The translations under genes were made by a program, and so were the position numbers. The notes beneath the pieces were generated by a model. It searched no databases. It saw nothing but the letters and a program-made list of their open reading frames with translations, and was not told the origin of the DNA. Of a stretch of DNA of 64,000 nucleotides, positions 17,707-26,151 are shown piece by piece; within the stretch, counting starts at the first letter, position 1, and the number at the start of each line of letters is the position of its first letter. Source of the stretch: Cognatitamlana sp035818475 (lineage in GTDB: Bacteria; Bacteroidota; Bacteroidia; Flavobacteriales; Flavobacteriaceae); assembly GCF_035818475.1 (NCBI RefSeq), contig NZ_JAYMGV010000001.1, positions 1,860,001-1,924,000 of the forward strand, read 5' to 3'.

Positions 17707-18192
17707 ATGGCTACTGAAAATAAAAACTTATCAGATTATGATAAATCTACAATCCCAAACGCGAGTAAATTTCGGTTTGGGATTGTTGTTTCTGAATGGA
17801 ATGATACCGTCACTGAAGGCTTGTATAAAGGAGCTTATGATGCTCTGATTGATAATGGTGTATTGCCGGATAATATTGTTCGTTGGAATGTTCCGGGAAG
17901 TTTTGAGCTTATTTATGGGAGCAAGAAAATGCAAGAGCAAATGGTAAATGCTGTAATAGCGATTGGAAGCGTAATTAAAGGAGAAACCAAACATTTTGAT
18001 TTTGTATGTGAAGGTGTGGCACAGGGTATAAAAGATTTGAATGTTATGCGAGAAACCCCTGTGATTTTCTGTGTACTTACTGATAATAATTTGCAACAGG
18101 CTGTAGACCGATCTGGGGGAAAGCATGGGAACAAAGGCACAGAAGCAGCGATAGCAGCTATTAAAATGGCAGAACTTCGTAGAAACAGTTAA
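17707..18192 (+). CDS. ribH: 6,7-dimethyl-8-ribityllumazine synthase
   Basis: A 161-residue enzyme of riboflavin synthesis, condensing 5-amino-6-ribitylamino-uracil with dihydroxybutanone phosphate. Signatures: FGIVVSEWND near the N-terminus, the substrate loop VPGSFEL, IAIGSVIKGETKHFDFVCE with the catalytic His, and GKHGNKGTEAA near the end. Forms icosahedral or pentameric shells in other bacteria. One base separates it from the TPR gene. No FMN riboswitch is visible upstream. Confidence 0.96.
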   Translation: MATENKNLSDYDKSTIPNASKFRFGIVVSEWNDTVTEGLYKGAYDALIDNGVLPDNIVRWNVPGSFELIYGSKKMQEQMVNAVIAIGSVIKGETKHFDFVCEGVAQGIKDLNVMRETPVIFCVLTDNNLQQAVDRSGGKHGNKGTEAAIAAIKMAELRRNS

Positions 18193-18229
18193 AAGTAAAT
18201 TTTCAACTCCTAAAACTCAAGTTCCTGGT

Positions 18230-18250
18230 TGTAATCTCATTTAGATTACA
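18230..18250 (+). terminator. Possible weak terminator after ribH
   Basis: Eight-base perfect stem tgtaatct (18230-18237) / agattaca (18243-18250), 5-base loop, 38 bases after the ribH stop. The following sequence is only modestly T-rich, so termination is uncertain. Confidence 0.35.
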
Positions 18251-18342
18251 TTGGGATTTGGAATTTTATATTTTAAGCTTACTATAAGCTTATTGTTAAC
18301 AATTTTTAGCATTCCAACTCCTCATTTCTCTTTATTTTTAAG

Positions 18343-18350
18343 TACTTTTG
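18343..18350 (+). promoter_or_regulatory. -7 element upstream of the small membrane protein pair and mutL
   Basis: TACTTTTG fits TAnnTTTG and lies 21 bases before the TTG start at 18372. No TTG -33 element at the usual distance. Confidence 0.45.
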
Positions 18351-18371
18351 AAGGATAAGCAGCACTAGATT

Positions 18372-18605
18372 TTGTTTAAACAACGTAAGCATAGAACCTT
18401 CAATTACCAGCCCAGATTTTCAAAAGAGAATCAAGCAGATTCTAGTTTAAACAACAATTCTGATACCAAAGATTTTGTGTCTAAGTGGCGAAAAGCTAAT
18501 GGCAATAAAACAAAAATCAGAGGCGCTATGTCTTTGAAGATTTTAATTTTTATTTTGGTATTATTATTGATTTGTATGTATGTATTAGAAAAGAAATACA
18601 TGTAA
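18372..18605 (+). CDS. Small single-pass membrane protein, TTG start (paralogue 1)
   Basis: A 77-residue protein: a basic, aromatic N-terminus (KQRKHRTFNYQPRF, residues 3-16), a polar linker, and one C-terminal transmembrane helix (about 54-71). The start must be TTG (or ATT) because an in-frame stop sits just upstream, and the conserved N-terminus begins at once. The next gene encodes the same plan with RKNKKFSYTPRYY, so the two are paralogues. Function is unknown to me; homologues beside ribH are sometimes mislabelled riboflavin synthase subunit beta because of this position. Predicted topology is N-in with a long cytoplasmic tail. Confidence 0.65.
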   Translation: MFKQRKHRTFNYQPRFSKENQADSSLNNNSDTKDFVSKWRKANGNKTKIRGAMSLKILIFILVLLLICMYVLEKKYM

Positions 18606-18623
18606 TCAAAAAAACTAAAAGTC

Positions 18624-18914
18624 ATGGGACTATTAAAAACACGCAAAAATAAGAAGTTCAGTTATACACCACGCTATTATGATAATAAAGGAGCAGAGGG
18701 GAGTCCTTTTGAAATAAAACATAAGTTTGATGAATACCGTAAAACAGTTGGAGCAAACAAAGGGCTGAAAGGCAAATTTAATGATGCTTGGGATGATTTT
18801 AAAAATAACCCGGACAGAGAAGTAAATAGGCGTATTTTAATTATTATAGCTATTCTTGTTTTGATATTTTTGTTTATTATTGATTTCGATTTATCTATTT
18901 TCTTTTCTAAATAA
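18624..18914 (+). CDS. Small single-pass membrane protein (paralogue 2)
   Basis: A 96-residue protein with the same architecture as its upstream neighbour: basic aromatic N-terminal motif (RKNKKFSYTPRYY, about 7-19), a charged middle (FKNNPDREVNRR), and a C-terminal transmembrane helix (about 71-88). There is no catalytic motif and no resemblance to riboflavin synthase. It is 18 bases downstream of paralogue 1 and 3 bases upstream of mutL, so all three are likely on one message. Confidence 0.75.
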   Translation: MGLLKTRKNKKFSYTPRYYDNKGAEGSPFEIKHKFDEYRKTVGANKGLKGKFNDAWDDFKNNPDREVNRRILIIIAILVLIFLFIIDFDLSIFFSK

Positions 18915-18917
18915 TAT

Positions 18918-20768
18918 ATGGCAGACATCATACAGCTTTTACCTGATCATGTTGCAAATCAAATTGCCGCCGGAGAAGTTGTACAACGTCCGGCTTCTGT
19001 AGTTAAAGAACTTCTTGAAAATGCTATTGATGCAGATGCAGATTCTATAAAACTCATTATAAAAGACGCAGGAAAAACACTTGTCCAGGTTATTGACAAC
19101 GGAAAAGGGATGAGTCATACAGACGCCAGATTGAGTTTTGAGCGTCATGCTACTTCAAAAATAAAAAATGCTGAAGATTTATTTCAGTTACACACCAAAG
19201 GATTTAGGGGAGAAGCTTTAGCCAGTATTGCGGCTATTGCCCATGTTGAGTTAAAAACCAGATTGCATTGTGATGATATTGGTAATGCAATTCTTATTGA
19301 AGGAAGTCATGTGGTTTCACAAGATGTTGTAGTGGCTCCAACAGGAACTTCAGTTGCTGTAAAAAACCTCTTTTTTAACATACCTGCAAGACGAAACTTT
19401 TTAAAATCTGATACTGTAGAGTTACGTCATGTTATTGATGAATTCCACAGGGTAGCTTTAGCACATCCGGGTATTGCTTTTACTATGTATAATAATGGTA
19501 GTGAAGCCTTTAATTTGCCTGTGAGTAATTATAGGCAGCGTATTGTTAATATTTTTGGAAATAAAACTAATGAAAAGTTAGTGCCAGTTGAAGAGGATAC
19601 TGAAGTTCTTAAAATTTCAGGTTTTGTTGGAAAGCCTGAGTTTGCAAAAAAGACCAGGGGTGAGCAGTATTTTTTTGTAAATAATCGCTTTATTAAAAGC
19701 GCCTATTTAAATCATGCCATTGCTTCTGCATTTGATGGTTTATTAAAAAATGGTACGCACGCCAGTTATTTCTTAAACCTAACGGTAGATCCGCAAACTA
19801 TTGATATTAATATACATCCTACTAAAACAGAGATTAAGTTTGATGATGAGCACACGCTTTATGCTATATTGCGTTCGGCAGTGAAACATAGCTTAGGACA
19901 GTTTAATATAGCTCCTGTTCTTGATTTTGAACGAAATCCTAATTTAGATACACCTTATGATTATAAGGGCAATCAGGCAAGTATGCCAAAAGTTGAAGTA
20001 GACAGAAGTTTCAACCCGTTTCAAGAAGAACGTAGACCCGGTACAACCTCTACTTCATATAAAAAAGAACCAACTACAAGTTGGGAAAGTTTATATGTTG
20101 GTGTGGAGTCTAAAGGGAATGAAGCACAACAGGACTTAAGTGAAGTTCAATTTGAAAGCGAGGAAGGAACAGCTTCAATTTTTAATGAAGACCAACAGGT
20201 TGAACAGTCAAATACCACTTATCAACTTCATGGTAAGTATATAGTGAGTACAATTAAGTCCGGCATGTTATTAATAGATCAGCATAGGGCACATCAACGT
20301 GTTCTATATGAAGAGTTTTTAAAAAATATGACCACTAAAGAGGGGGTAAGTCAACAACTGTTGTTCCCGCTTCAGCTTCATTTTTCATCACAAGATATTG
20401 TTATTGTAAATCAGCTTAAAGCAGATTTAGAACATACAGGCTTTGTGTTTTCAAATATAGAGGAAGAGTTAGTGGAAATTACAGGTGTTCCGGTAGGCGT
20501 ACCTGAAAGTGAAGTATCAATAATATTAGAGCAATTGATAAGCGATGTTGAAAATGAAGTGCCTGACAGTCATTTTAGTGCAACCGATTTGCTGGCCAAA
20601 TCCATGGCCAAAAGTTTGGCTATTAAAACCGGACAAGCATTAAAAAAAGATGAACAAGAGCATTTGGTAAATAAACTGTTTGCCTGTAAAGAACCTAACG
20701 TATCGCCTACTAATAGAACAACATTTATTACCATGAGTGTTGATGAATTAGATAAAAAGTTTATATAA
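18918..20768 (+). CDS. mutL: DNA mismatch repair protein MutL
   Basis: A 616-residue mismatch-repair ATPase linking MutS recognition to strand removal. The GHKL ATPase (about 1-330) shows ENAIDA (34-39), DNGKGMS, GFRGEALASI and TGTSVAVKNLFFNIPARRNF. A low-complexity linker (about 340-430) leads to the MutL C-terminal dimerization domain. That domain has DQHRAHQRVLYEE near 454 where endonuclease-type MutL has DQHAxxExxxxE, and the C-terminal ACHxA and CPHGRP zinc-ligand motifs are not recognisable. Strand-nicking activity is therefore doubtful. Confidence 0.93.
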   Translation: MADIIQLLPDHVANQIAAGEVVQRPASVVKELLENAIDADADSIKLIIKDAGKTLVQVIDNGKGMSHTDARLSFERHATSKIKNAEDLFQLHTKGFRGEALASIAAIAHVELKTRLHCDDIGNAILIEGSHVVSQDVVVAPTGTSVAVKNLFFNIPARRNFLKSDTVELRHVIDEFHRVALAHPGIAFTMYNNGSEAFNLPVSNYRQRIVNIFGNKTNEKLVPVEEDTEVLKISGFVGKPEFAKKTRGEQYFFVNNRFIKSAYLNHAIASAFDGLLKNGTHASYFLNLTVDPQTIDINIHPTKTEIKFDDEHTLYAILRSAVKHSLGQFNIAPVLDFERNPNLDTPYDYKGNQASMPKVEVDRSFNPFQEERRPGTTSTSYKKEPTTSWESLYVGVESKGNEAQQDLSEVQFESEEGTASIFNEDQQVEQSNTTYQLHGKYIVSTIKSGMLLIDQHRAHQRVLYEEFLKNMTTKEGVSQQLLFPLQLHFSSQDIVIVNQLKADLEHTGFVFSNIEEELVEITGVPVGVPESEVSIILEQLISDVENEVPDSHFSATDLLAKSMAKSLAIKTGQALKKDEQEHLVNKLFACKEPNVSPTNRTTFITMSVDELDKKFI

Positions 20769-20771
20769 AAT

Positions 20772-21593
20772 ATGATAAGGATTTCAGAAACCGTTAAACA
20801 TTTATTAATCATTAATGTGATTATGTTTATTGGTACACTAACGGTAGGGCAAGGTGTTTTGTTTTATGATTGGTTTGCTATGCATTTTCCTAAAAGTACA
20901 GCTTTTCAACCTTGGCAAATTATAACCCATATGTTTATGCATGGCGGAGGGATGCATATTTTATTTAACATGTTTGCACTTTGGATGTTTGGTACTCCTG
21001 TGGAACAAGCTTTAGGTTCAAAACGTTTTTTATTCCTTTATATTTCAGCAGGCTTGGGCGCCGTATTATTACAAGTAGGATACTATTATTTTGATTTTTA
21101 TAGTGCTTATCAAGGAATTGCCAGTTTGAATATGGATAGTGAATTATTGAGTAAAATAATATCAATTGATGCCAGTGATGGTCAGTATATAAAAGGCGAA
21201 ATATTAAGTAGGGAAATGGGGCCGATTTTAAGCCAATATGGTTTTGATGCCGGTTTAATTAATGAAACCAACTTTAAATCCTTTTTTGAAATGAATGTGT
21301 TAGCAAGAAATACCATGGTTGGAGCTTCCGGTTGTATCATGGGGGTTTTAGCAGCCTTTGGTATGATGAATCCAAATGCAGAATTAATGCTCATATTTTT
21401 ACCAATACCTATAAAAGCTAAATACTTTATTCCTGGAATCATTATTTTAGATTTAATTTCAGGTTTAACCGGGCAATCGTTTTTTAGTCCTAGCAATACC
21501 GCTTATATGGCTCACGTAGGTGGAGCATTAACAGGCTTTTTTATTATGTGGTATTGGAAAAAAAATCAGTTTAACAGAAATCGTTGGTATTAA
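20772..21593 (+). CDS. Rhomboid-family intramembrane serine protease (1)
   Basis: A 273-residue rhomboid with about six transmembrane helices. Conserved features: HMFMHGGGMHILFNMFALWMFG (about 56-77, the loop-1/TM2 HxxxN motif), the catalytic serine in GASGCIMG (about 182-189) and the catalytic histidine in AHVGGALTGF near 250. A soluble insert of about 60 residues lies between TM3 and the serine helix (about 115-170). Rhomboids cut membrane proteins within the bilayer; the substrate is unknown. It follows mutL by 3 bases and overlaps a second rhomboid by one base. Confidence 0.92.
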   Translation: MIRISETVKHLLIINVIMFIGTLTVGQGVLFYDWFAMHFPKSTAFQPWQIITHMFMHGGGMHILFNMFALWMFGTPVEQALGSKRFLFLYISAGLGAVLLQVGYYYFDFYSAYQGIASLNMDSELLSKIISIDASDGQYIKGEILSREMGPILSQYGFDAGLINETNFKSFFEMNVLARNTMVGASGCIMGVLAAFGMMNPNAELMLIFLPIPIKAKYFIPGIIILDLISGLTGQSFFSPSNTAYMAHVGGALTGFFIMWYWKKNQFNRNRWY

Positions 21594-22441
21594 TGACCTC
21601 ACTCTCTCAAGATATCAAACAAAAACTATCTAACCTTAATGTGTTAGAAAAAATCATAGCGATCAATCTTGTGATTTTTTTGCTGTCATTTGTTTTAAAA
21701 ACAGTTACAGGCTGGTTGGAATTACCCAGTGATTTTTCTGAGTTTATTGTTAAGCCATGGACCGTTGTTACCTATGCATTTTTGCATTATGATTTTATTC
21801 ATATTCTGTTTAATATGCTGTGGCTCTATTTCTTAGGGCAGCTGTTTTTGAATTTATTTAGCTCAAAAATGGCACTAAACATTTATTTCATGGGAGCTAT
21901 TTCCGGGGGACTGTTGTTTATGTTGTGCTACACATTGTTTCCTGATGTATTTGGTAACTATTCAAGGTTACTTGGGGCTTCGGCAGCAGTAAGAGCCTTA
22001 TTGATTTTTCTATGTGCTTATATGCCTAATCAGGAGATTAGGTTAGTGGTGTTTAATTTAAAACTATGGTATATAGGAGCGGCTATTGTTGTTCTTGATG
22101 TTATAGGGCTGTTTGGGGTTAATGCCGGAGGAAATTTAGCGCATTTAGGAGGTGCATTATTAGGATATGCTTATGCCAAGCAGCTAACTAAAGGGAATGA
22201 TATAGGGAAAGGATTTGAGCGATTTATGAATAGTATTGTAGGCTTTTTTAAGTTTTCAAAGAAAGGGCCGTTAAAAACAGTTCATAAAAATAAAAGTAAA
22301 GTAGGCGGCTATACTAAAGCAGATTTTAATGAGTTTAATAATCAAAAGAAAATTGACGTTATCTTAGATAAGATTAGTAAAAGCGGTTATGATAGCTTAA
22401 CTGCAGAAGAAAAAGAATTCTTGTTTAGGGCCGGAAAATGA
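21593..22441 (+). CDS. Rhomboid-family intramembrane serine protease (2)
   Basis: A 282-residue second rhomboid. The ATG at 21593 overlaps the previous stop (TAATG), which favours it over the in-frame TTG at 21584. Motifs: HYDFIHILFNMLWLYFLG, the serine in GASAAVRAL, and the histidine in HLGGALLGYAYA; the active site is intact. After the last helix comes a C-terminal cytoplasmic tail of about 75 residues (KGPLKTVHKN... to LTAEEKEFLFRAGK) that forms short helices, as seen in several flavobacterial rhomboids. Tandem rhomboids translated as a coupled pair are an established arrangement in this group, and may process different substrates. Confidence 0.9.
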   Translation: MTSLSQDIKQKLSNLNVLEKIIAINLVIFLLSFVLKTVTGWLELPSDFSEFIVKPWTVVTYAFLHYDFIHILFNMLWLYFLGQLFLNLFSSKMALNIYFMGAISGGLLFMLCYTLFPDVFGNYSRLLGASAAVRALLIFLCAYMPNQEIRLVVFNLKLWYIGAAIVVLDVIGLFGVNAGGNLAHLGGALLGYAYAKQLTKGNDIGKGFERFMNSIVGFFKFSKKGPLKTVHKNKSKVGGYTKADFNEFNNQKKIDVILDKISKSGYDSLTAEEKEFLFRAGK

Positions 22442-22465
22442 TTTTTGTTACCATTAGAATAGGGT

Positions 22466-23491
22466 ATGAAAAAACTAAGCTTCATAAATAAAATCATATA
22501 TTTTATAAATGTTGTATTTGCTGTAGTATTATTATTGTCCTATATACTTCCTTTCCTGCCACCTAAAACATTTTCAATTTTAGCTGTGGTTAATTTAGGA
22601 GTGTCATGCTTAATTATACTTAACGTATTGTTTTTTTTGTATTGGTTAGTTGGCTTGAAGAAGCAATTCATGCTTTCTTTGGTTGTGTTGAGTATCGGTT
22701 ATTTTTCATTCGGTTCCTTATATAGATTTTCACCATCAAAGAAGATTGAAAATCCTCAAAACATTAAAATTATGAATTATAATGTGAGGCTTTTTGATTT
22801 ATATGACTGGATTCCCGAAAAGGATACTGAATTAAAGATTGTGGAGTTTATAAAGAAAGAATCCCCTGATATTTTAAGTATTCAGGAATACCACCCGCAT
22901 AAAAATGTAGACCTGTCATTTTTTAAATATAAATATGAAAAGCTATCAGGAAAGAAAACCAAGTATGGACAAGCCATATTTTCTAAATTTCCTATTGTAA
23001 ATTCCGGGTCTATAGAGTTCCCTGATACATCAAACAATGCTATTTTTGCTGATGTTGTAAAGGAGGGAGATACCATTAGAGTATACAATATTCATTTGGA
23101 ATCTATGCGAATTGATGCTAAAGTTGAAACCCTCAAAAAAGAAGATTCAGAAAGACTTTTTAACCGGATAAGCAATACGTTTAAAATGCAGCAATTACAG
23201 GCAGACTTGTTTTTAAAACATAAAAATACTTGTAATCATAAGATGGTAATTTGTGGTGATTTTAACAATACTGCTTTTTCATATGTATACAGGAAGATAA
23301 AAGGTGACTTAAATGATACATTTAAGAAGGCTGGAAACGGATTCGGACGCAGTTATAATTTTAAGTTTTTTCCTGTTCGTATTGATTTTATATTATCTGA
23401 TGAAGCTTTTGCTGTTAACGGGTTTAAAAGTTATAATGAGCAGTATTCAGACCATTTTCCGGTCATGGCTACCTTGAGTTTAGACAAGTAG
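22466..23491 (+). CDS. Membrane-bound endonuclease/exonuclease/phosphatase family protein
   Basis: A 341-residue protein with three N-terminal transmembrane helices (about 10-32, 38-60, 66-84) followed by an EEP-fold domain (about 95-341). EEP motifs: MNYNVRLFD, SIQEYH with the metal-binding Glu, YNIHLES, CGDFNNTAFS with the catalytic Asp/Asn, RIDFILS and the C-terminal DHFPV histidine. The fold covers nucleases and lipid or inositol phosphatases, so the substrate cannot be told. The membrane anchor suggests a surface or periplasmic-facing catalytic domain. It is the last gene of the mutL-rhomboid run and converges with DUF6122. Confidence 0.85.
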   Translation: MKKLSFINKIIYFINVVFAVVLLLSYILPFLPPKTFSILAVVNLGVSCLIILNVLFFLYWLVGLKKQFMLSLVVLSIGYFSFGSLYRFSPSKKIENPQNIKIMNYNVRLFDLYDWIPEKDTELKIVEFIKKESPDILSIQEYHPHKNVDLSFFKYKYEKLSGKKTKYGQAIFSKFPIVNSGSIEFPDTSNNAIFADVVKEGDTIRVYNIHLESMRIDAKVETLKKEDSERLFNRISNTFKMQQLQADLFLKHKNTCNHKMVICGDFNNTAFSYVYRKIKGDLNDTFKKAGNGFGRSYNFKFFPVRIDFILSDEAFAVNGFKSYNEQYSDHFPVMATLSLDK

Positions 23492-23494
23492 GAG

Positions 23495-23803
23495 TTACAT
23501 GAATAAACAATCTATAGTATCAGCTACTAAATGAATGACTAAACCCAATCCAATCAACCGTGTTTTTTTAAATAAGGCAAGTATAATATATACAGCTAAG
23601 GCATAATAGGTGTGTAATGGGTGAAAATTAATACTGCATCTGTTAGGGTCAAATACTGGGGTAGCCAGTAAATGGTCAATATCAATCCACATGCCGGAAA
23701 ACATAATTAGAAAAGCTATTTTCCAATTTGACTTATACCAAACTAAAGCTATAAATAGCGGAATCAATAAATGACATCCATAATGGACTACTGTTTGAAG
23801 CAT
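23495..23803 (-). CDS. DUF6122 family membrane protein
   Basis: A 102-residue membrane protein with about three to four helices. It carries conserved His and Asp residues at helix ends (HYGCHLLIP, WIDIDHLLATP, NFHPLHTY, VIHLVADTIDC), a pattern like that of the YdjM/LexA-regulated metal-dependent hydrolase-type membrane proteins. It matches DUF6122 of Bacteroidota; function unknown. Its start overlaps the WbqC stop by one base, so it is coupled to the end of the parAB-lepB operon. Confidence 0.75.
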   Translation of the reverse strand: MLQTVVHYGCHLLIPLFIALVWYKSNWKIAFLIMFSGMWIDIDHLLATPVFDPNRCSINFHPLHTYYALAVYIILALFKKTRLIGLGLVIHLVADTIDCLFM

Positions 23804-24426
23804 TATAAGCTAGTTAAGGTTTGGGATTCTAGATAATTCAGGGCATTAGGCCCTTCATTAAACAGTAAATCTAAAATACTAAGATTAGGAATAAACCCAT
23901 GTTTGTCACTAAATACCTGAGTATAGTCGTCAAAATTTTGAGAAGCCTCTTTCTTAGCATTGACCAGATGCCTTAAGTCTGCTTTATCATCTACTGACTT
24001 TTGATACGTTTTAGATTTTGAAGTACTTAACTCCAGTTGCAGGCAATCACATATAACTTCAAAACAATTGAAATTATGGTCTAAAAGATATGTTGCCTTT
24101 TCAGTAAATAAAGGTTGAAGTTCATCTTCATAGTATTCAAAAAACGGAGAGGTTCTATATGCCGATAATAATGATTTCCAATGAATACTTTGCCAGTTAT
24201 CTTCATTAAAAATTTTTACGTCTTTATATTTTTGACGGTTTTTTTGCGAATGAATTACCGGGATGTTTAACCCCAGTTTCCCATTGGCACCATAAATATA
24301 GCATCGGTTTCTATAGGTTTGCTTTAAAAAGTTGTCATCAGTTTCAAAAACAACATTTTTAGCATGGGCCATAGCTACAAAATGGGTAATGTTAGGAAAA
24401 TATGTGGGATGTATTATTATGTTCAT
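23803..24426 (-). CDS. WbqC family protein
   Basis: A 207-residue cytosolic protein of the WbqC family. The N-terminal IIIHPTYFPNITHF resembles the family's QPxYxPwxgyf motif, and TYRNRCYIYGANGKLGLNIPV, the QNRQKYKDVKI region and WQSIHWKSLLSAYRTSPFFEYYED are typical. WbqC proteins are found in O-antigen loci but have no firmly proven reaction. In Bacteroidota this gene regularly follows lepB, as here (gap 73 bases). Confidence 0.85.
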   Translation of the reverse strand: MNIIIHPTYFPNITHFVAMAHAKNVVFETDDNFLKQTYRNRCYIYGANGKLGLNIPVIHSQKNRQKYKDVKIFNEDNWQSIHWKSLLSAYRTSPFFEYYEDELQPLFTEKATYLLDHNFNCFEVICDCLQLELSTSKSKTYQKSVDDKADLRHLVNAKKEASQNFDDYTQVFSDKHGFIPNLSILDLLFNEGPNALNYLESQTLTSL

Positions 24427-24499
24427 TGGTGGATGCGTTTATTTTTTTGATTATATGGTTTTGTAACGCATTCAGCTTATTAATAATATTTAAAACAAA

Positions 24500-26083
24500 T
24501 TAAGCGCTTTTCTTTCTGGCTCTCCACTTGTTAAATCCGATCCATCCAAAAACTAAAATCAAAAACGGAATGAAAAAAGAAGTTGCTTTTCCACTTCCGC
24601 TAACCGTAGTGAAAAAACGCTCCCACCTTGGGTTTTTAAGACCATCCCAACTCATCCAAATAAACACAGGTTTACCAACCACATGATTAAAAGGCACAAA
24701 GCCCCATGCTCTGGCATCAATGGAGTTATGACGGTTATCTCCCATCATCCAATAGTAATTTTGTTTGAAGGTGTATGAATTAGTAATTTCTCCGTTAATC
24801 AATACCTGATTGCCTTTTACTTGCAATGAATTGCCCTCATATTCAGTAATAACGCGCTTATATAATGGCAAGTTTTCTAAATTGATTGTAATGGTCTTCC
24901 CTTTTTCAGGAATATATAAGGGGCCAAAAAAATCAACATTCCAATTGTAATCCGGGTGATGTGGAAAAGTGTTTGGATCTCTTACGCCTTTTTCTTGAAT
25001 ATTAGGAGTTATACTACCTACATTAGGGTGATTTTTAAATTTATCTATAGCGTCTTTGGAGATCGCAGAAAAATAATAGGTGTTTTGGTTATTTATGATC
25101 AAAAAGTTATCGGTAATATCATAGCGATCCTTTAAAAACTTAGGGCTGAATTGATTGGTTTTTGGTTGCACGTAATAACTAAACTGCAAATGCGCTCTAT
25201 CTGGTAATTCATTTTTCTTACCATTAATATATACAAAGCCATCTCTAACTTCTAAAGTATCACCGGCAATACCAACGCAACGTTTTACCAGGTTGGTTTT
25301 CTTGTCAATGGGTTTGTAATAATTTCTATCCGGGCGGAAATTATTCATATCCAACAGGGTATCTGCAGGTTGATTAAAAACCACAATATCATTACGCTCT
25401 ATGTTCTCAAAACCAGGAAACCTTAAATAAGGTAATTGCAATTTATTTTTCCATGAGGTTTCTCGTTTATCAAAATTGTCATCAAACAAATAAGATTTTG
25501 CTCCTAATTTTGGAATAGTATCGTGTACCATAGGGGCAGCAATAGGGGTCATAGGCACCCTTGCGCCGTAATGAAATTTGCTTACAAAAAGAAAATCGCC
25601 TACCAATAATGACTTTTCTAAAGAAGATGAAGGAATAGTAAAAGGCTGCATAAAGTATGTGTGTACTATGGTAGCGGCAACTATGGCAAACAAAATAGAA
25701 CTCAACCAATCGCCTCCGGATGTTCTGGGTTGTAAGCTTCTGTCTTCTATATACGCTATATCATTGGCCATATAATTAAGGTAGTAGTTGTATAATCCCA
25801 GTGTAACTACAGCCAATATGGTGTCTACAGGCATGTTTTTACCAAAGCTTCTTGCCGTTTCAACCCATACCACAGGAAACATAATGAGATTAACAATTGG
25901 AAGAAATAATAAAATGATCCACCACCATGGCCTATTAATAATTTTCATTAAAATTATACCATTGTATACCGGGATGAACGCCTCCCAGGCTTGTCTACCC
26001 GCTTTTATATATAGCTTCCAGGTACCTAAACCATGAATCACTTGAATAATCAAAATGAAAAAAAACCATTGTATCAATGTCAT
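24500..26083 (-). CDS. lepB: Signal peptidase I (large Bacteroidota type)
   Basis: A 527-residue S26 signal peptidase, much longer than E. coli LepB (324). Residues 1-115 form a hydrophobic N-terminal domain with several membrane segments, then a further TM (about 128-145) leads to the catalytic part. The catalytic serine is in TIPSSSLEKSLL (Ser154; the next residue is Leu instead of the usual Met) and the lysine in LVKRCVGIAGD (about Lys266). A roughly 150-residue insert separates box D from the C-terminal box E (MGDNRHNSIDARAWGFVP). It removes signal peptides on the outer face of the inner membrane. It sits within the parA-parB-DUF5683-dapB-lepB operon. Confidence 0.92.
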   Translation of the reverse strand: MTLIQWFFFILIIQVIHGLGTWKLYIKAGRQAWEAFIPVYNGIILMKIINRPWWWIILLFLPIVNLIMFPVVWVETARSFGKNMPVDTILAVVTLGLYNYYLNYMANDIAYIEDRSLQPRTSGGDWLSSILFAIVAATIVHTYFMQPFTIPSSSLEKSLLVGDFLFVSKFHYGARVPMTPIAAPMVHDTIPKLGAKSYLFDDNFDKRETSWKNKLQLPYLRFPGFENIERNDIVVFNQPADTLLDMNNFRPDRNYYKPIDKKTNLVKRCVGIAGDTLEVRDGFVYINGKKNELPDRAHLQFSYYVQPKTNQFSPKFLKDRYDITDNFLIINNQNTYYFSAISKDAIDKFKNHPNVGSITPNIQEKGVRDPNTFPHHPDYNWNVDFFGPLYIPEKGKTITINLENLPLYKRVITEYEGNSLQVKGNQVLINGEITNSYTFKQNYYWMMGDNRHNSIDARAWGFVPFNHVVGKPVFIWMSWDGLKNPRWERFFTTVSGSGKATSFFIPFLILVFGWIGFNKWRARKKSA

Positions 26084-26151
26084 AATCTAAAACTTTTTTA
26101 ATTTTTTATTAGTGGCTAAAGGTATTTGTTATGTTACACAATTATAGTGTG

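Noticed and set aside
17731..18126. 131-codon minus-strand frame inside ribH
   Set aside because: Antisense to a well-supported ribH with all family motifs; no signal of its own.
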